Assembly: GCA_965226245.1 (NCBI GenBank) | Contig: CBDDCL010000015.1 | Coordinates: forward strand, 6,014,001 to 6,078,000 | DNA: 64,000 nucleotides | Reading direction: 5' to 3' | Source: CBDCYS01 sp965226245 | GTDB taxonomy: Bacteria > Acidobacteriota > Terriglobia > Bryobacterales > UBA6623 | Shown: positions 1-8,501 of the stretch, in pieces | How positions within the stretch are numbered: position 1 is the stretch's first letter | How the letters are laid out: each line of letters opens with the position of its first letter | Notes under the pieces: model-generated | The model's input: only the letters and a program-made list of their open reading frames with translations | What the model was told of the DNA's origin: nothing | The model's database searches: none | Position numbers and translations under genes: made by a program

Positions 1-1635
1 GCCTTCGGTTCGCTGAGCAGCAGGATAGCCGATCTCGTGTATTGGATTTGCGGCGGAACGATTCGCCGCTTGACCGTGGCACTTGTCTTCACGCTGGCGG
101 CGATCCTGGGGGCCGCTCATTTGATTCCCGCCGTGGAATATCTGCCTGCCGGCAATATCAACTTTGTTTTGGGACAGGTGATCCTGCCGTCGAACTACAG
201 CCTGGCCGAGGCGGAGAGCCTGCGGCACACCTACTTCGAGACCCTGCAACCTCTCTACGACTGCGATGCGCCGGGTGAGAACTGTCCCGGCGGCGGCATT
301 TCTCAGGCTTTCATGATTGCCCGTGGAAGCTCCCTGTTCGCCGGCAGTCAAGCAAAGGACCCGCTCCGCGTCGCTGAGCTGGTACCGGTTCTCCGCTCGG
401 CCATCAGCAAGATTCCGGCCGCTCTGGGCGGGTTTCGCCCTCGCAGCTTGTTTCAAAGTGGCCGGGACGCGGGCTATATCAATCTGGATGTCGTCGGACC
501 CGATTTCGGCCGGCTGCAAGAAATCGGTGGAATCGCGCTCGCCCGATTGCAGCAGGAGTTGCCGGAGGCTCAGGCGCAGCCCCTCGGCGGGGTCGACCGC
601 GGCAAGCCGGAACTTCGCATCGTTCCGAACAGGCTGCGCAGCGCCGAGTTGGGGGTGAGCGGGCGCGAGCTGGGACTGGCCATCAATGCGCTCGTCGATG
701 GAGCCAAGGTTTCCGACTACCAATGGCAAGGCAAGAGAATTGATCTCAAGCTCATTGTCGAAGGGAATCGCCGTCATCGTACGCACGACTTGGCCCAAAT
801 GCCGATCGCGGTCCCGGGCGGCCGCCTGGTTACCCTGGACGCTCTGGCGAAAGTGGAGCTGACGAGCTCGCCGGTTGAGATCGGGCATCGCGAGCGCCAG
901 CGCGCCAGCACGATCCGGTTGACCCCGCCCCAAGGCGTCCCGCTGCAAACGACGATGGAGCAAATCGAGGCCAAGATCATCCGGCCGCTCTCGGAAGAAG
1001 GCGTCCTCAGCGGCCCCTACCGCATCGTCCCACGTGGGGAAGCCGACAAGCTCAGCCAGACCTGGGACGCCTTGGCGTGGAATCTCCTGCTCGCCCTGGT
1101 CATCACTTACTTGCTCATGGCCGCGTTATTCCAAAGCTTTGCCTACCCTCTCGTGATTCTTTTCAGCGTACCGCTGGCCGGGTTCGGTGGCCTGCTCGGA
1201 CTTAGCGTCATGAACAGGTTTACCTACCAGGCGCTCGACATCCTGACGGTGCTGGGGTTCTTCATTTTGGTGGGGACCGTCGTCAACAATGCCATCCTGC
1301 TGGTCCACCAGTCGCTCAACCATATTCGGAATGACAATATGGATCCGCGCGAGGCCATCCGCGAGTCCACCCGGAATCGTATCCGGCCGATTTTCATGAG
1401 CGTGCTGACCAGCGTTTTCGCGATGCTGCCTTTGGTGATCTTTCCGGGCGCCGGCGCGGAGCTTTACCGCGGAATCGGAAGCGTCGTCATTGGCGGACTG
1501 CTGATATCGACGGTGTTTACTCTGGTGCTTGTCCCGGCCCTGTTCAGTCTGGTCCTTGATTTGAAGTCTGGGATGGTGCGATTGCTTCGCCGCATCTTCG
1601 GTCACGGCGAGGTCCAGCCTGTTCAAGGCGGCTGA
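1..1635 (+). CDS. RND-family efflux permease, C-terminal half (5' end outside window)
   Basis: The reading frame is open from base 1, so the gene begins upstream and about the last 544 residues are present, roughly half of a normal 1,040-residue permease. The visible part starts at the mid-protein transmembrane helix (IRRLTVALVFTLAA), passes through a periplasmic porter/docking domain, and ends in a cluster of hydrophobic helices from about residue 355 (NLLLALVITYLLMAALF, then LTVLGFFILVGTVVNNAILL). That is the HAE1/AcrB layout. The family uses proton entry to export hydrophobic compounds through an inner-membrane trimer with a periplasmic adaptor and outer-membrane channel. Substrate cannot be told; adaptor genes would lie upstream. 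A GTG at 37 lies within the frame but is not the true start. Confidence 0.9.
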   Translation, partial: AFGSLSSRIADLVYWICGGTIRRLTVALVFTLAAILGAAHLIPAVEYLPAGNINFVLGQVILPSNYSLAEAESLRHTYFETLQPLYDCDAPGENCPGGGISQAFMIARGSSLFAGSQAKDPLRVAELVPVLRSAISKIPAALGGFRPRSLFQSGRDAGYINLDVVGPDFGRLQEIGGIALARLQQELPEAQAQPLGGVDRGKPELRIVPNRLRSAELGVSGRELGLAINALVDGAKVSDYQWQGKRIDLKLIVEGNRRHRTHDLAQMPIAVPGGRLVTLDALAKVELTSSPVEIGHRERQRASTIRLTPPQGVPLQTTMEQIEAKIIRPLSEEGVLSGPYRIVPRGEADKLSQTWDALAWNLLLALVITYLLMAALFQSFAYPLVILFSVPLAGFGGLLGLSVMNRFTYQALDILTVLGFFILVGTVVNNAILLVHQSLNHIRNDNMDPREAIRESTRNRIRPIFMSVLTSVFAMLPLVIFPGAGAELYRGIGSVVIGGLLISTVFTLVLVPALFSLVLDLKSGMVRLLRRIFGHGEVQPVQGG

Positions 1636-1649
1636 GCCGCCAAGCATTC

Positions 1650-1724
1650 TTGACTGTGTGTAAACTGGTAGCGTCACTCCAGTCCGTAGCTTGACTGTGT
1701 GTAAACTGGTAGCCGCACTCCAGT
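1650..1724. repeat. Two-copy 34-bp tandem repeat downstream of the RND gene
   Basis: Two near-identical 34-bp copies lie at 1650-1683 and 1691-1724, with a period of 41 bp and two mismatches. Each starts TTGACTGTGTGTAAACTGG and ends ACTCCAGT, and each contains a short ACTGG...CCAGT inverted repeat. Function unknown. Confidence 0.75.
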
Positions 1725-1731
1725 AACTATA

Positions 1732-1818
1732 AGGGCTCGCAAGAGACCTGCGGCTTTATTGTTGCGCCGCACCCCACCGCTGAGCGGATTTCAAGAACGC
1801 AGGTCTCTTGCGAGCCCT
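1732..1818. repeat. Perfect 21-bp inverted repeat upstream of hspQ
   Basis: The arms at 1732-1752 and 1798-1818 are exactly complementary over 21 bp and enclose a 45-bp loop. The right arm ends 22 bp before the hspQ start. It could be a terminator for the RND operon, an hspQ control element, or a small miniature element. A related motif near CCCGTAGCGC occurs at about 44,998 and, inverted, at about 46,560-46,590. Confidence 0.75.
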
Positions 1819-1840
1819 GCGCTACGGGCGGTGCCGGCAT

Positions 1841-2155
1841 ATGAACTCTCAAGCCAAATTTGCGATTGGGCAGACCATTCACCATCGCCTGTTTGACTAT
1901 CGAGGCGTCATCTATGATGCCGACCCGGTTTTCCTCGGAACCCAGGAATGGTACGAGCACGTCGCGCGCTCGCGTCCTCCCAAGGACGAACCCTGGTATC
2001 GCGTGCTGGTCCACGGCAGCGACCACGAAACCTACGTGGCGCAGCAAAATCTCGAAGCCGACCTGTCCGGTGAACCGGTCCTCCATCCCCTGACATCCCA
2101 TTTTTTCTCGAAGTTCCAGGAGGGCGCCTACGTTCCAAAGCGGCTGGTGAGCTAG
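1841..2155 (+). CDS. hspQ: Heat shock protein HspQ (YccV-like, hemimethylated-DNA-binding family)
   Basis: A 104-residue protein. Motifs FAIGQTIHHRLFDYRGVIYD, the tryptophan-rich WYEHVARSRPP and PWYRVLVHG, and YVAQQNLE are the hallmarks of HspQ/YccV. HspQ is a small cytosolic beta-barrel protein that in enterobacteria acts as a specificity factor for Lon protease and was first described as binding hemimethylated DNA. I use the ATG at 1841; a longer frame from a TTG at 1808 would start inside the 21-bp inverted repeat and has no family support. The C-terminal tail FFSKFQEGAYVPKRLVS is slightly longer than in enterobacterial HspQ. Confidence 0.9.
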   Translation: MNSQAKFAIGQTIHHRLFDYRGVIYDADPVFLGTQEWYEHVARSRPPKDEPWYRVLVHGSDHETYVAQQNLEADLSGEPVLHPLTSHFFSKFQEGAYVPKRLVS

Positions 2156-2410
2156 TGTAGTGCGCAAATCAAAGCCATCGCGAGTTGACCCAGATTCTTG
2201 GGCAGGGAGTCGAAGAGGCCGCGGCGAGGGGAGCCGCCAAATTGGCGAAGGGCGCTTAACAATTTGGCCCTCGTCGTTGCCAGTGTACTCTCATAATCCG
2301 GCAATCACAATGCTGGTGGCGGCAGGTTGGGCGGGTGAAATTCCTGAGGCATATTTCAGCAGCGCCTGCGGTCTCCAACCTCCGAGGTTCCCGATTTCGC
2401 CATATCCTAT
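2156..2410. other. Intergenic stretch without a recognisable gene
   Basis: Short open frames here show no family resemblance and shift between unrelated compositions. No tRNA or convincing promoter was seen. The palindromic element at 2411-2545 follows. Confidence 0.6.
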
Positions 2411-2545
2411 CAGCCCGTGGCAGAAGTGTGTTCGGGCGAAAATGGGGGACTGCCACCGATTCTCGCTCGTGGAACCCCATTGTTTCCAACAATACTGCGA
2501 CGCGAGAATCGGCTGGCTGTCCCCTTTTTTCCACCACGGGCTGCT
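2411..2545. repeat. Palindromic REP-like element, copy 1
   Basis: Outer ends CAGCCCGTGG and CCACGGGCTG are complementary. Inside, GGGGACTGCCACC on the left faces the complement of GGGGACAGCCAGCC on the right. The inner arms GATTCTCGC and GCGAGAATC pair perfectly. The same plan appears at 10217, 30683 and 41553. No transposase lies inside; mobility in trans by a RAYT/IS200-like enzyme is inference. Confidence 0.8.
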
Positions 2546-2629
2546 ATAACGCCGGAACCCGACGACGGGTGACTGAAAGCAAGGGTTCGCGCGGGTTCGC
2601 TAAGTTGCTGTCGCCCGTAGAATAGCTTT

Positions 2630-3073
2630 ATGACTCTGATCTTCGTGATGTTGGCCGTCGCAGCCGGATGTTTGCTTCCAGTGCAGGCTGGGGTGAACGC
2701 GTCGCTGCGGCTGGCGCTGAATCATCCCGTCCTTGCCGCGATTACCAATTTCGCGGTTGGGCTCAGCGTACTGGCGGGCTATGCGGCGGCCACGCAAACC
2801 AGGCTGCCCGCCGCCTCTCAGCTCGCGATGGCGCCCTGGTGGTGCTGGCTGGGAGGCTGCATGGGCGCGCTGCTGGTGCTCTCGGGGGTGACATTGGCGC
2901 ATCGCCTGGGGGCGGTGACTTTCGCGGCGTGCATCATTCTCGGCCAGTTGACCGCGTCGGTTATCGTCGATCACTTCGGCTGGGTCGGATTCCAGCAGCA
3001 TTCCATCAGCCTGCAGCGGGCTGCCGGACTGTTTGTTTTAGCCACCGGAGTCTATCTCATTCATCGCTCTTGA
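2630..3073 (+). CDS. DMT-superfamily membrane exporter, YdcZ/DUF606 type
   Basis: A 147-residue protein made almost entirely of hydrophobic helices, about five: the opening segment, VLAAITNFAVGLSVLAGYA, WWCWLGGCMGALLVLSGVTL, FAACIILGQLTASVIVD and AAGLFVLATGVYLI. The GVNASL motif after helix 1 and GxLGALxVLSGVxxAxRLG-like middle are typical of YdcZ/DUF606 proteins, small inner-membrane members of the drug/metabolite transporter superfamily that may work as dimers. Substrate unknown. It converges tail to tail with the helix-hairpin-helix gene, the last 13 bases overlapping. Confidence 0.85.
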   Translation: MTLIFVMLAVAAGCLLPVQAGVNASLRLALNHPVLAAITNFAVGLSVLAGYAAATQTRLPAASQLAMAPWWCWLGGCMGALLVLSGVTLAHRLGAVTFAACIILGQLTASVIVDHFGWVGFQQHSISLQRAAGLFVLATGVYLIHRS

Positions 3074-3465
3074 TTCATTGGATAGCCCAGCTCTGCAGGT
3101 TTCCTTACGCCGCCGGGCCTGGACTCGCATCGAGAAACGCTCACCAGCTTTCTTATAGTCTTGAGCGTCTTCTCGGAAAGGCGGGGTAGCGCTCGTAGCT
3201 CCTCCACCTGCCGGAACGGTCCGTTTTTCTGACGAATGCGGACAATCATCTCTGCCCGCGCTCGTCCGATGCCCGGCACCTTCTCTAGTTCTTCCACCGT
3301 GACTTTGTTGATGTTAACGAGGCAAGTGTCCCGGCGTTCATCCGTCTGAGCTTGGCCGGGCTTCAGAAGCGCTCCCAGCACCACCAGGATCAGGAGGCTG
3401 TTCGCTATCCAGAAACGAGAATGCGGAATCGTCCCTGTGGAGCAACGCCAGCGTGCCCTTAGCCG
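3061..3465 (-). CDS. Secreted/anchored helix-hairpin-helix protein (ComEA-like)
   Basis: A basic start, a hydrophobic segment (IANSLLILVVLGALL) and then a helix-hairpin-helix domain: NINKVTVEELEKVPGIGRA followed by MIVRIRQKNGPFRQVEEL. This is the ComEA-type DNA-binding fold found in competence proteins that capture DNA outside the membrane. The chosen ATG at 3465 gives 134 residues. The signal-like segment is encoded over the last codons of the upstream gene in another frame, an overlap of about 128 bases. The cytosolic alternative lacks a good start further downstream. The DNA-binding role is from the family; involvement in competence is not shown. Confidence 0.7.
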   Translation of the reverse strand, partial: RLRARWRCSTGTIPHSRFWIANSLLILVVLGALLKPGQAQTDERRDTCLVNINKVTVEELEKVPGIGRARAEMIVRIRQKNGPFRQVEELRALPRLSEKTLKTIRKLVSVSRCESRPGGVRKPAELGYPMNQER

Positions 3466-4231
3466 CATGGCGGTAAGTGCTAGCCAGTTCGGGATCGTCC
3501 GCGCGCAACGTTTCGAGATGTCTTCGTACCGCTTCGGTGTTGCCCTGCAATAGCGGACCCGGCCGGCTGCTGCGTCCAGAACGTTCATAGTCTTCCAGCG
3601 AAACCTCGAGCAACCGATTGATCGCTCCTAGAGCACGCTTGCGGGAGAACCCGCCCGCCACCATCTGTCCAACCGCCGCCTCGAGCAATCCCGTGGCAAA
3701 ATCCGCTATCAGAGTGGTAGCGATCGAGTGATGAACCTTGTCTTCCGGGCGGACGACTTGGAACTCTCCGTCAAATGCCCGAATCAACTTGCGCGCAACG
3801 TTGACCGCCGACGGGTTCCCCTCGACAGTAAAGTGAACTCCGGCTAGACTGACCGGCCGCCTCTGAAACACATAGAGCGGGTGCATCGAACCTGCGGAAG
3901 CCCCTCGTCTTCCGAGCGGCTCCAAAACAGAACTGTCGAATATTCCGCTGCTGTGAAGAACGACCTTCTTCTTCCATGAAAACTCCGTCTTGGAGAGACG
4001 TAACGCGGTCACCTCAACGGCGGCGTCGGGAACCGCGATCAGAATCACCGGGCAAGTGGCAAAGTCCTCGGGACCGGCGGCGGGAGAGCCGCGACGCATC
4101 ACGCGAACCGCGCGACGCGCCGAAGTCAAGCTGCTCGACAGAACCGGACCCAGGCGAAAGGATTCCGCCGGTAACAGCTCCGCGAGCGCACGCCCAACTC
4201 TTCCGGGTCCTACCAGCCCGACTTCGGTCAC
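3338..4231 (-). CDS. Rossmann-fold plus DUF2520 NADP-dependent oxidoreductase-like protein
   Basis: The N terminus GLVGPGRVGRALAELL is a GxGxxG dinucleotide-binding motif, and LIAVPDAAV marks the third strand of a Rossmann fold. The C-terminal half (HPLYVFQRRP, ADFATGLLEAAVGQ, GPLLQGN and HLETL) fits the helical DUF2520 domain. The family resembles 6-phosphogluconate/ketopantoate dehydrogenases, but its substrate is not known. The start is a GTG at 4231. The acidic, proline-rich tail overlaps the beginning of the helix-hairpin-helix gene and may be partly dispensable. Confidence 0.85.
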   Translation of the reverse strand: MTEVGLVGPGRVGRALAELLPAESFRLGPVLSSSLTSARRAVRVMRRGSPAAGPEDFATCPVILIAVPDAAVEVTALRLSKTEFSWKKKVVLHSSGIFDSSVLEPLGRRGASAGSMHPLYVFQRRPVSLAGVHFTVEGNPSAVNVARKLIRAFDGEFQVVRPEDKVHHSIATTLIADFATGLLEAAVGQMVAGGFSRKRALGAINRLLEVSLEDYERSGRSSRPGPLLQGNTEAVRRHLETLRADDPELASTYRHAAKGTLALLHRDDSAFSFLDSEQPPDPGGAGSASEARPSSDG

Positions 4232-4363
4232 GAGACCCCCCGAAGTTTGCTTCCATCGATACCAGGCCCAGCCGCACGCGAGGACTTCGGTGCGTCCTCT
4301 GCCTGGTTTATCCGGCGGAAGCGAACTAGAAGCCCCAATTCTACAACATGGGGGGCGCCCGGC

Positions 4364-4395
4364 GATAAATGTTTATGTTTTGTTATGTATTTATC
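4364..4395. promoter_or_regulatory. AT-rich inverted repeat upstream of the DUF2520 gene
   Basis: GATAAAT at 4364-4370 and ATTTATC at 4389-4395 are perfect inverted arms in a markedly AT-rich patch within an otherwise GC-rich 310-bp gap (4232-4541). This could hold the promoter or an operator for the leftward gene starting at 4231. No other feature was seen in the gap except a GC-rich hairpin near 4,465-4,490. Confidence 0.35.
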
Positions 4396-4541
4396 TCGAC
4401 TTTTCGATCTCCGCCGAACTTTGTCACCAAAATCTTCTCAGCTTCTGTCTTGAGAGGCGGTCCCGCGCGTGTGGACCACGCGGGCCGTTTCCGCGGCCGG
4501 CTAACACTTTTCATGTCCGGGTGGTTTCGCCGCCGCTGTTT

Positions 4542-5462
4542 CTACGGTTCAGCGAGCGGGTCAATCGGAATCGTCATGCCGAGCTGGCTCTGAACACCGT
4601 CCACTTCGACCACGACTTCGACATCGCCGGTAGGAATGTCGTTGCCAAGCAGCAGGTTGATTTGGTAGAGGCCGGCGAGCCCCGGGGCTAGCCCGGCATA
4701 GAAGATCAAGTTGTCGGGCACCAAAGTCTCCTCAAGCCAAACCTTCAGGGGCAGAATCAGCGGAGCTGGAGAGGTGGGAAGTACGCCGGCAATCACGGAA
4801 GGGGCGGTACAACCGAAGCCGGTAGCCCATAGAACGATGAGTTCTCCCGGATGCGCCGGAGTGGCCCCTTCCGGGTCGCCCCGGCCGACAGGACTGAAAT
4901 CCTGGTGAGTGACAGCGGCTCGGGGAGGCCCCTCAATGAAACTGGAAGGCCAGGAAAACAGGCCTGGAGACGCGTCGCGAACCTCGATCATTTCGACATT
5001 GCTCTGCAGGTTCCCGCGCTTTACCTGCACCTCCAAGATTGTCGGAAGGAGGCCCGATGGGACTTTCGCGTTGATCTGGGACGTGAGGCTGACCGAGCGC
5101 GGGGCGAAGCAGCGTGGACTGATGGGCAAAGAGACTTGCGCGTTGATCTGAAGGGACGAAACGAAGAACAGGTGCGCGCGAACACCCCCAATGGAAACGG
5201 TAACGCCGGCCAGCGTCTGTGGGAGGCGCCCCTTGACTAGGTCCCCTTGACGGACCTGACGCGTTGTCAGCGAGAGATCTTTGCCGAAGATCGAGATGAT
5301 GGCGTTGGGTGAGACGAAATTATTCGGAGCGGGAGTGAAGCTGGCCCCGTTGACGACGCCTCCGACGAAAATGTTGGGTGCGTAGCGGCGCCCTATCTCG
5401 GCACCGAACACCGTCGGCACCGCGGCCAGCCAAGCGGCCAGCCCGAGGACGAGATAAACCAT
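4542..5462 (-). CDS. Secreted protein with Solibacter-type TIGR03437 domain
   Basis: A signal peptide (VYLVLGLAAWLAAVPTVFGAE) is followed by the TIGR03437 signature: VVNGASF, then PNAIISIFGKDLS, LAGVTVSIGGVRA, LQINAQVSLP, GELIVLWATGFG and YQINLLLG. In the Solibacter lineage this beta-rich domain is usually the C-terminal module of large exported proteins; here it makes up almost the whole 306-residue protein. Function unknown; surface or extracellular location is inferred from the signal peptide. Its closest relative in this window is the C terminus of the protein at 58011-61415. Confidence 0.85.
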   Translation of the reverse strand: MVYLVLGLAAWLAAVPTVFGAEIGRRYAPNIFVGGVVNGASFTPAPNNFVSPNAIISIFGKDLSLTTRQVRQGDLVKGRLPQTLAGVTVSIGGVRAHLFFVSSLQINAQVSLPISPRCFAPRSVSLTSQINAKVPSGLLPTILEVQVKRGNLQSNVEMIEVRDASPGLFSWPSSFIEGPPRAAVTHQDFSPVGRGDPEGATPAHPGELIVLWATGFGCTAPSVIAGVLPTSPAPLILPLKVWLEETLVPDNLIFYAGLAPGLAGLYQINLLLGNDIPTGDVEVVVEVDGVQSQLGMTIPIDPLAEP

Positions 5463-5550
5463 CGGCCGGTGCTCACCACTATTCTAACTCAGCAGCGAAG
5501 CGCCGCGGGCACGAAAACAAACAGCCCCCAGGCGCGCCCAGGGACGACGG

Positions 5551-6441
5551 CTACCAGAAAACACCCGCATGCCGCCGAACCCTGTCTCCGTGAGCCCGCA
5601 TGACTTCGTAGCTGTCCTCGGCGGGAGCGCGCCAGTCGCCCAGCAACGAGAGAGCGTGTTCCAGTTCCGGGCGGTCACCGGGAGCCGCTAGCGCCACAGC
5701 CACGTCCGGGTTCGCCAGACAGAAACGATAACATTCAGCCGCGCTCGGCGGCTCGAATCCTCCTGGACAATCGGAAGTCGCTTTGAGCAAGGCTCTCCAG
5801 CGCAGCCCCGTAAAAGTCACGACCGGCATGGACCTCTTTCGAGTAATGGGAAAGACATCCTGTTCGGCTCCCCGGTGGGCAGCGTTATATCGGATCATCA
5901 GCATGTCGAGGCGGCATCGTTCACCGGACGGATTGGCGCCGCACGGATTGGCGTCGCCAGCGGTCTCCGCCCCGCCGCCAAGCCTTCTTGCATTCGCCCA
6001 GCCGGCAGCCAATTCCCGTTGGTGGCTCGTCAGCCCGATCATCTTGAGAGCGCCGGAACGTTTGCGGGCGGCCAGCACCTCCCAAGCGCCGCACGGTCCC
6101 GTAATTTCACTCCATTCAGCTTCGGACTCCACGTAGTAGAACGTCGCGATGTCCAGGTATTCGGTACGCAACTGATCGAGAATCCAACTGAATTCCTGTT
6201 CGGCCTCATGCGCGGCGCGGGACTTGAATTGCACCGCGACGACGACGTCCTTTCGCCCCCGCCCGAGCCCCGCGACAGCCCGCGACATCCCGTCGGGCCT
6301 ACCGCACCAGTTGAGAAACCGCAGTCCGTTTTCGATCGCGTGTTCGACATCGGCGCGGCGCAAGTGCGTGTTTCCGCGGGTGGCCAGCCCCAGGCGGCAT
6401 ACAGGCGGAAATCCTGGTCCCAGTTGAGTCGTTCTTTTCAT
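5551..6441 (-). CDS. Aldo/keto reductase-like protein with a degenerate active site
   Basis: A 296-residue protein with the length and pattern of aldo/keto reductases: a glycine-rich start, helix ADVEHAIENGLRFLNW, strand DVVVAVQFKS, the LRTEYLDIATFYYVES turn, SGALKMIGLTSHQ and a late AIxxP-like region. In active members the second strand reads F(D)T...Y(G) and the fourth gives xxLxH; here the positions read FLNWCGRPDG and ATFYYVE, so the usual Asp, Tyr and His appear to be missing. It may be a pseudo-enzyme or a divergent subfamily. I start at the ATG at 6441; the longer frame would run into the next gene's 3' end. Confidence 0.65.
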   Translation of the reverse strand: MKRTTQLGPGFPPVCRLGLATRGNTHLRRADVEHAIENGLRFLNWCGRPDGMSRAVAGLGRGRKDVVVAVQFKSRAAHEAEQEFSWILDQLRTEYLDIATFYYVESEAEWSEITGPCGAWEVLAARKRSGALKMIGLTSHQRELAAGWANARRLGGGAETAGDANPCGANPSGERCRLDMLMIRYNAAHRGAEQDVFPITRKRSMPVVTFTGLRWRALLKATSDCPGGFEPPSAAECYRFCLANPDVAVALAAPGDRPELEHALSLLGDWRAPAEDSYEVMRAHGDRVRRHAGVFW

Positions 6442-6497
6442 CCGTGTAGCAGAGGTAGTTTGCCTGCCTTGCCTTGAACGCCGCGCGAGGTCAAAAC

Positions 6498-8501
6498 CTA
6501 AGCAAAAATCCCCATACCCTTCAGCTTGCGCACCAACTCGGGCCGCCTGTCCCGGTCGCGTAATTCCAGGATCGTATCGGTGACGCAATCGATTTGTCCG
6601 CCCGAAACCGCTCGCACTCGGGCCGCTGTTTCCGCATCCGGACAGCGAATCAGCACCGCGGAATGGAGCGTGATCCTGCGGCAACCGCCAAACCAGCCCG
6701 CGATCTCGCGCTTCACATTGTTCGGAATATCTTTCGAACAATGCCGGCCGATCGTCTCGAAAACCGATTCCGCGGTCATCCCGGAGGCGGCGGCTTTCAG
6801 CACCGATTTCTTGGTGATCTTAAACAGCAAGCCGACCTGGCTGCCACAGTGTTCCGCGAAGCGTGCCATCTCCACTTCGGCCAGCGGACGGGGTCCAAGA
6901 AAAACCACTTCGAAGTTCGGCTGCACGATGACGCCGCCGCCGGCGGCCTCCTGCAGCTCGAAGTCGTCGGCGAGTCCCAGCAAATATCGGCCCGCATCGG
7001 AGAGGCCCAGACACAACGAGCCGCCGGCGGACTGCCCGATTGTCGCCGCGCCCATCGGCAAGAGCCGCAAGCGGACGACGTTCCACAGCAGATCAGCCCA
7101 AGATTCCTCCATCTCTTCCGAGTCGCCTTGGTCGAAGTCGTAGAAGTAGTTTCGGCCGAAGGTCCCCTGGATCTTTCCTCCCGCCTCGATGTGCTTCACA
7201 AGCGGATTGCCGCACTGCGAGTGGTACTCGCGGAAGTCCTCGAAGCCAACCAGTGAGCCGGCCGGCAGCGAGGCGCATTGCTCCATCACGGCGTGGGCCA
7301 CTTTCCGAAACAGTTTGTCGCTGTTCAGCGAGATTTGATAAGCCAGCAAGGACGGAGCGCCGTAGGAAGCGTCGGAGGACTTTCTCAGTTTCTCGGTCCT
7401 TTCCCGGACTGAGTCGAGCATCTGCCGGAGGCGTGTTTTCGCCGTCAGTTCCAGCCACTTCAATCCCTTCTTGGTGGTCTCGATCCGCAAGTCTTTTCCG
7501 TGGACCCCCTTCTGCTGAACGAGTCCCAAGTGCTGCACATGAAAGAGGGCGTCCCCGACCCGTGACGCTCTGTCGAGTTGAAATCCCTCCTCAACCCAGG
7601 CCGGGACGCCGGAAAGACTCTCCTCCAAAGTCTTCTGGGCTTTGGCAAACAGTTGGTTGTCGCCCGTTCTGACACGCAAGTTTTCAGCTCCGGCCGATAC
7701 CAGCAAGACCGTCATGTCCTGGATCAGCAGCGGAGCTTGGAAAGTGCTCGTTGTCTGGACCGGCGACGGCGCAGTGGGAGGTTTTCGGTTGAGACGCTTG
7801 AGAATGCCCGGCCAAATGCCCAGAACGGCGTCCAGGCTGCTGGATTCGAGCCAGGGGTAGAGAAGCAGATAGCGGAAGCAACTCATCAGGGCCGCATCGA
7901 AAACGCCGGAATCGCAGCCCTCGTAACGGCTTGACAGTTCTTCGAAGAAGATGGGCCCGCGGTCCTCCAGGCAATTGCTAACAAGCCTTTGGCTCATGGC
8001 GAATACTTGCGGCAAATCAAAGTAGTTCTCGCCGGAAGAGCGGGATACGTGTTGCTTGACCCAGTGCCTGTGTTTCGCTTTCACGAATTCCTCGAGCCAC
8101 TGAATTCTGCTGACCTGTCTATGGATCGCGTCGTGGTCGTAGTACCATTGCCCGGTCAGGCTGGCCAGCGAGTTTCTCTCCGCATACGTGAAGTAATCCG
8201 CAAGGTAGGCTTCAAAGACCTGCTTCGATCCCGCTTCGAGGCTGCTATTCTTCTCCAGCGCCCGGATGACGCGCAAGAAGTTCTTGGCGTCTTTGTTGAG
8301 CAGCAGCCTTTTGCCATTCACGCTGCGCCGCAGAATATTGGCTTTCAGCAAGACGTCGTGATGCTCGCGGAGTTCGACATTGATCTCCTCGGGGGAAGGA
8401 GCGTGCGGACTCGCCAGCATCCTGCGGGCGGCGGCGGGTATCTTGCCCCAGCCCTGCACGTCAGCCAAGAAGGCTAGCCAGTTGATTTCCAGAACTTTCA
8501 T
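6498..8501 (-). CDS. Helicase-associated protein (Helicase_C_3 / XPB-Ssl2 N-terminal-like), partner of bacterial XPB
   Basis: A 667-residue protein with no Walker motifs. The last third (GGGVIVQPNFEVVFLGPRP, MARFAEHCGSQVGLLFKITK, SVLKAAASGMTAESV) is the Helicase_C_3/XPB-Ssl2 N-terminal-like module; the N-terminal part is helical. In mycobacteria and other bacteria this protein type lies next to an XPB helicase, as here: its ATG overlaps the XPB stop in an ATGA junction, implying translational coupling. A role as helicase partner in DNA repair or recombination is inferred from that conserved pairing; the biochemical role is unsettled. Confidence 0.8.
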   Translation of the reverse strand: MKVLEINWLAFLADVQGWGKIPAAARRMLASPHAPSPEEINVELREHHDVLLKANILRRSVNGKRLLLNKDAKNFLRVIRALEKNSSLEAGSKQVFEAYLADYFTYAERNSLASLTGQWYYDHDAIHRQVSRIQWLEEFVKAKHRHWVKQHVSRSSGENYFDLPQVFAMSQRLVSNCLEDRGPIFFEELSSRYEGCDSGVFDAALMSCFRYLLLYPWLESSSLDAVLGIWPGILKRLNRKPPTAPSPVQTTSTFQAPLLIQDMTVLLVSAGAENLRVRTGDNQLFAKAQKTLEESLSGVPAWVEEGFQLDRASRVGDALFHVQHLGLVQQKGVHGKDLRIETTKKGLKWLELTAKTRLRQMLDSVRERTEKLRKSSDASYGAPSLLAYQISLNSDKLFRKVAHAVMEQCASLPAGSLVGFEDFREYHSQCGNPLVKHIEAGGKIQGTFGRNYFYDFDQGDSEEMEESWADLLWNVVRLRLLPMGAATIGQSAGGSLCLGLSDAGRYLLGLADDFELQEAAGGGVIVQPNFEVVFLGPRPLAEVEMARFAEHCGSQVGLLFKITKKSVLKAAASGMTAESVFETIGRHCSKDIPNNVKREIAGWFGGCRRITLHSAVLIRCPDAETAARVRAVSGGQIDCVTDTILELRDRDRRPELVRKLKGMGIFA

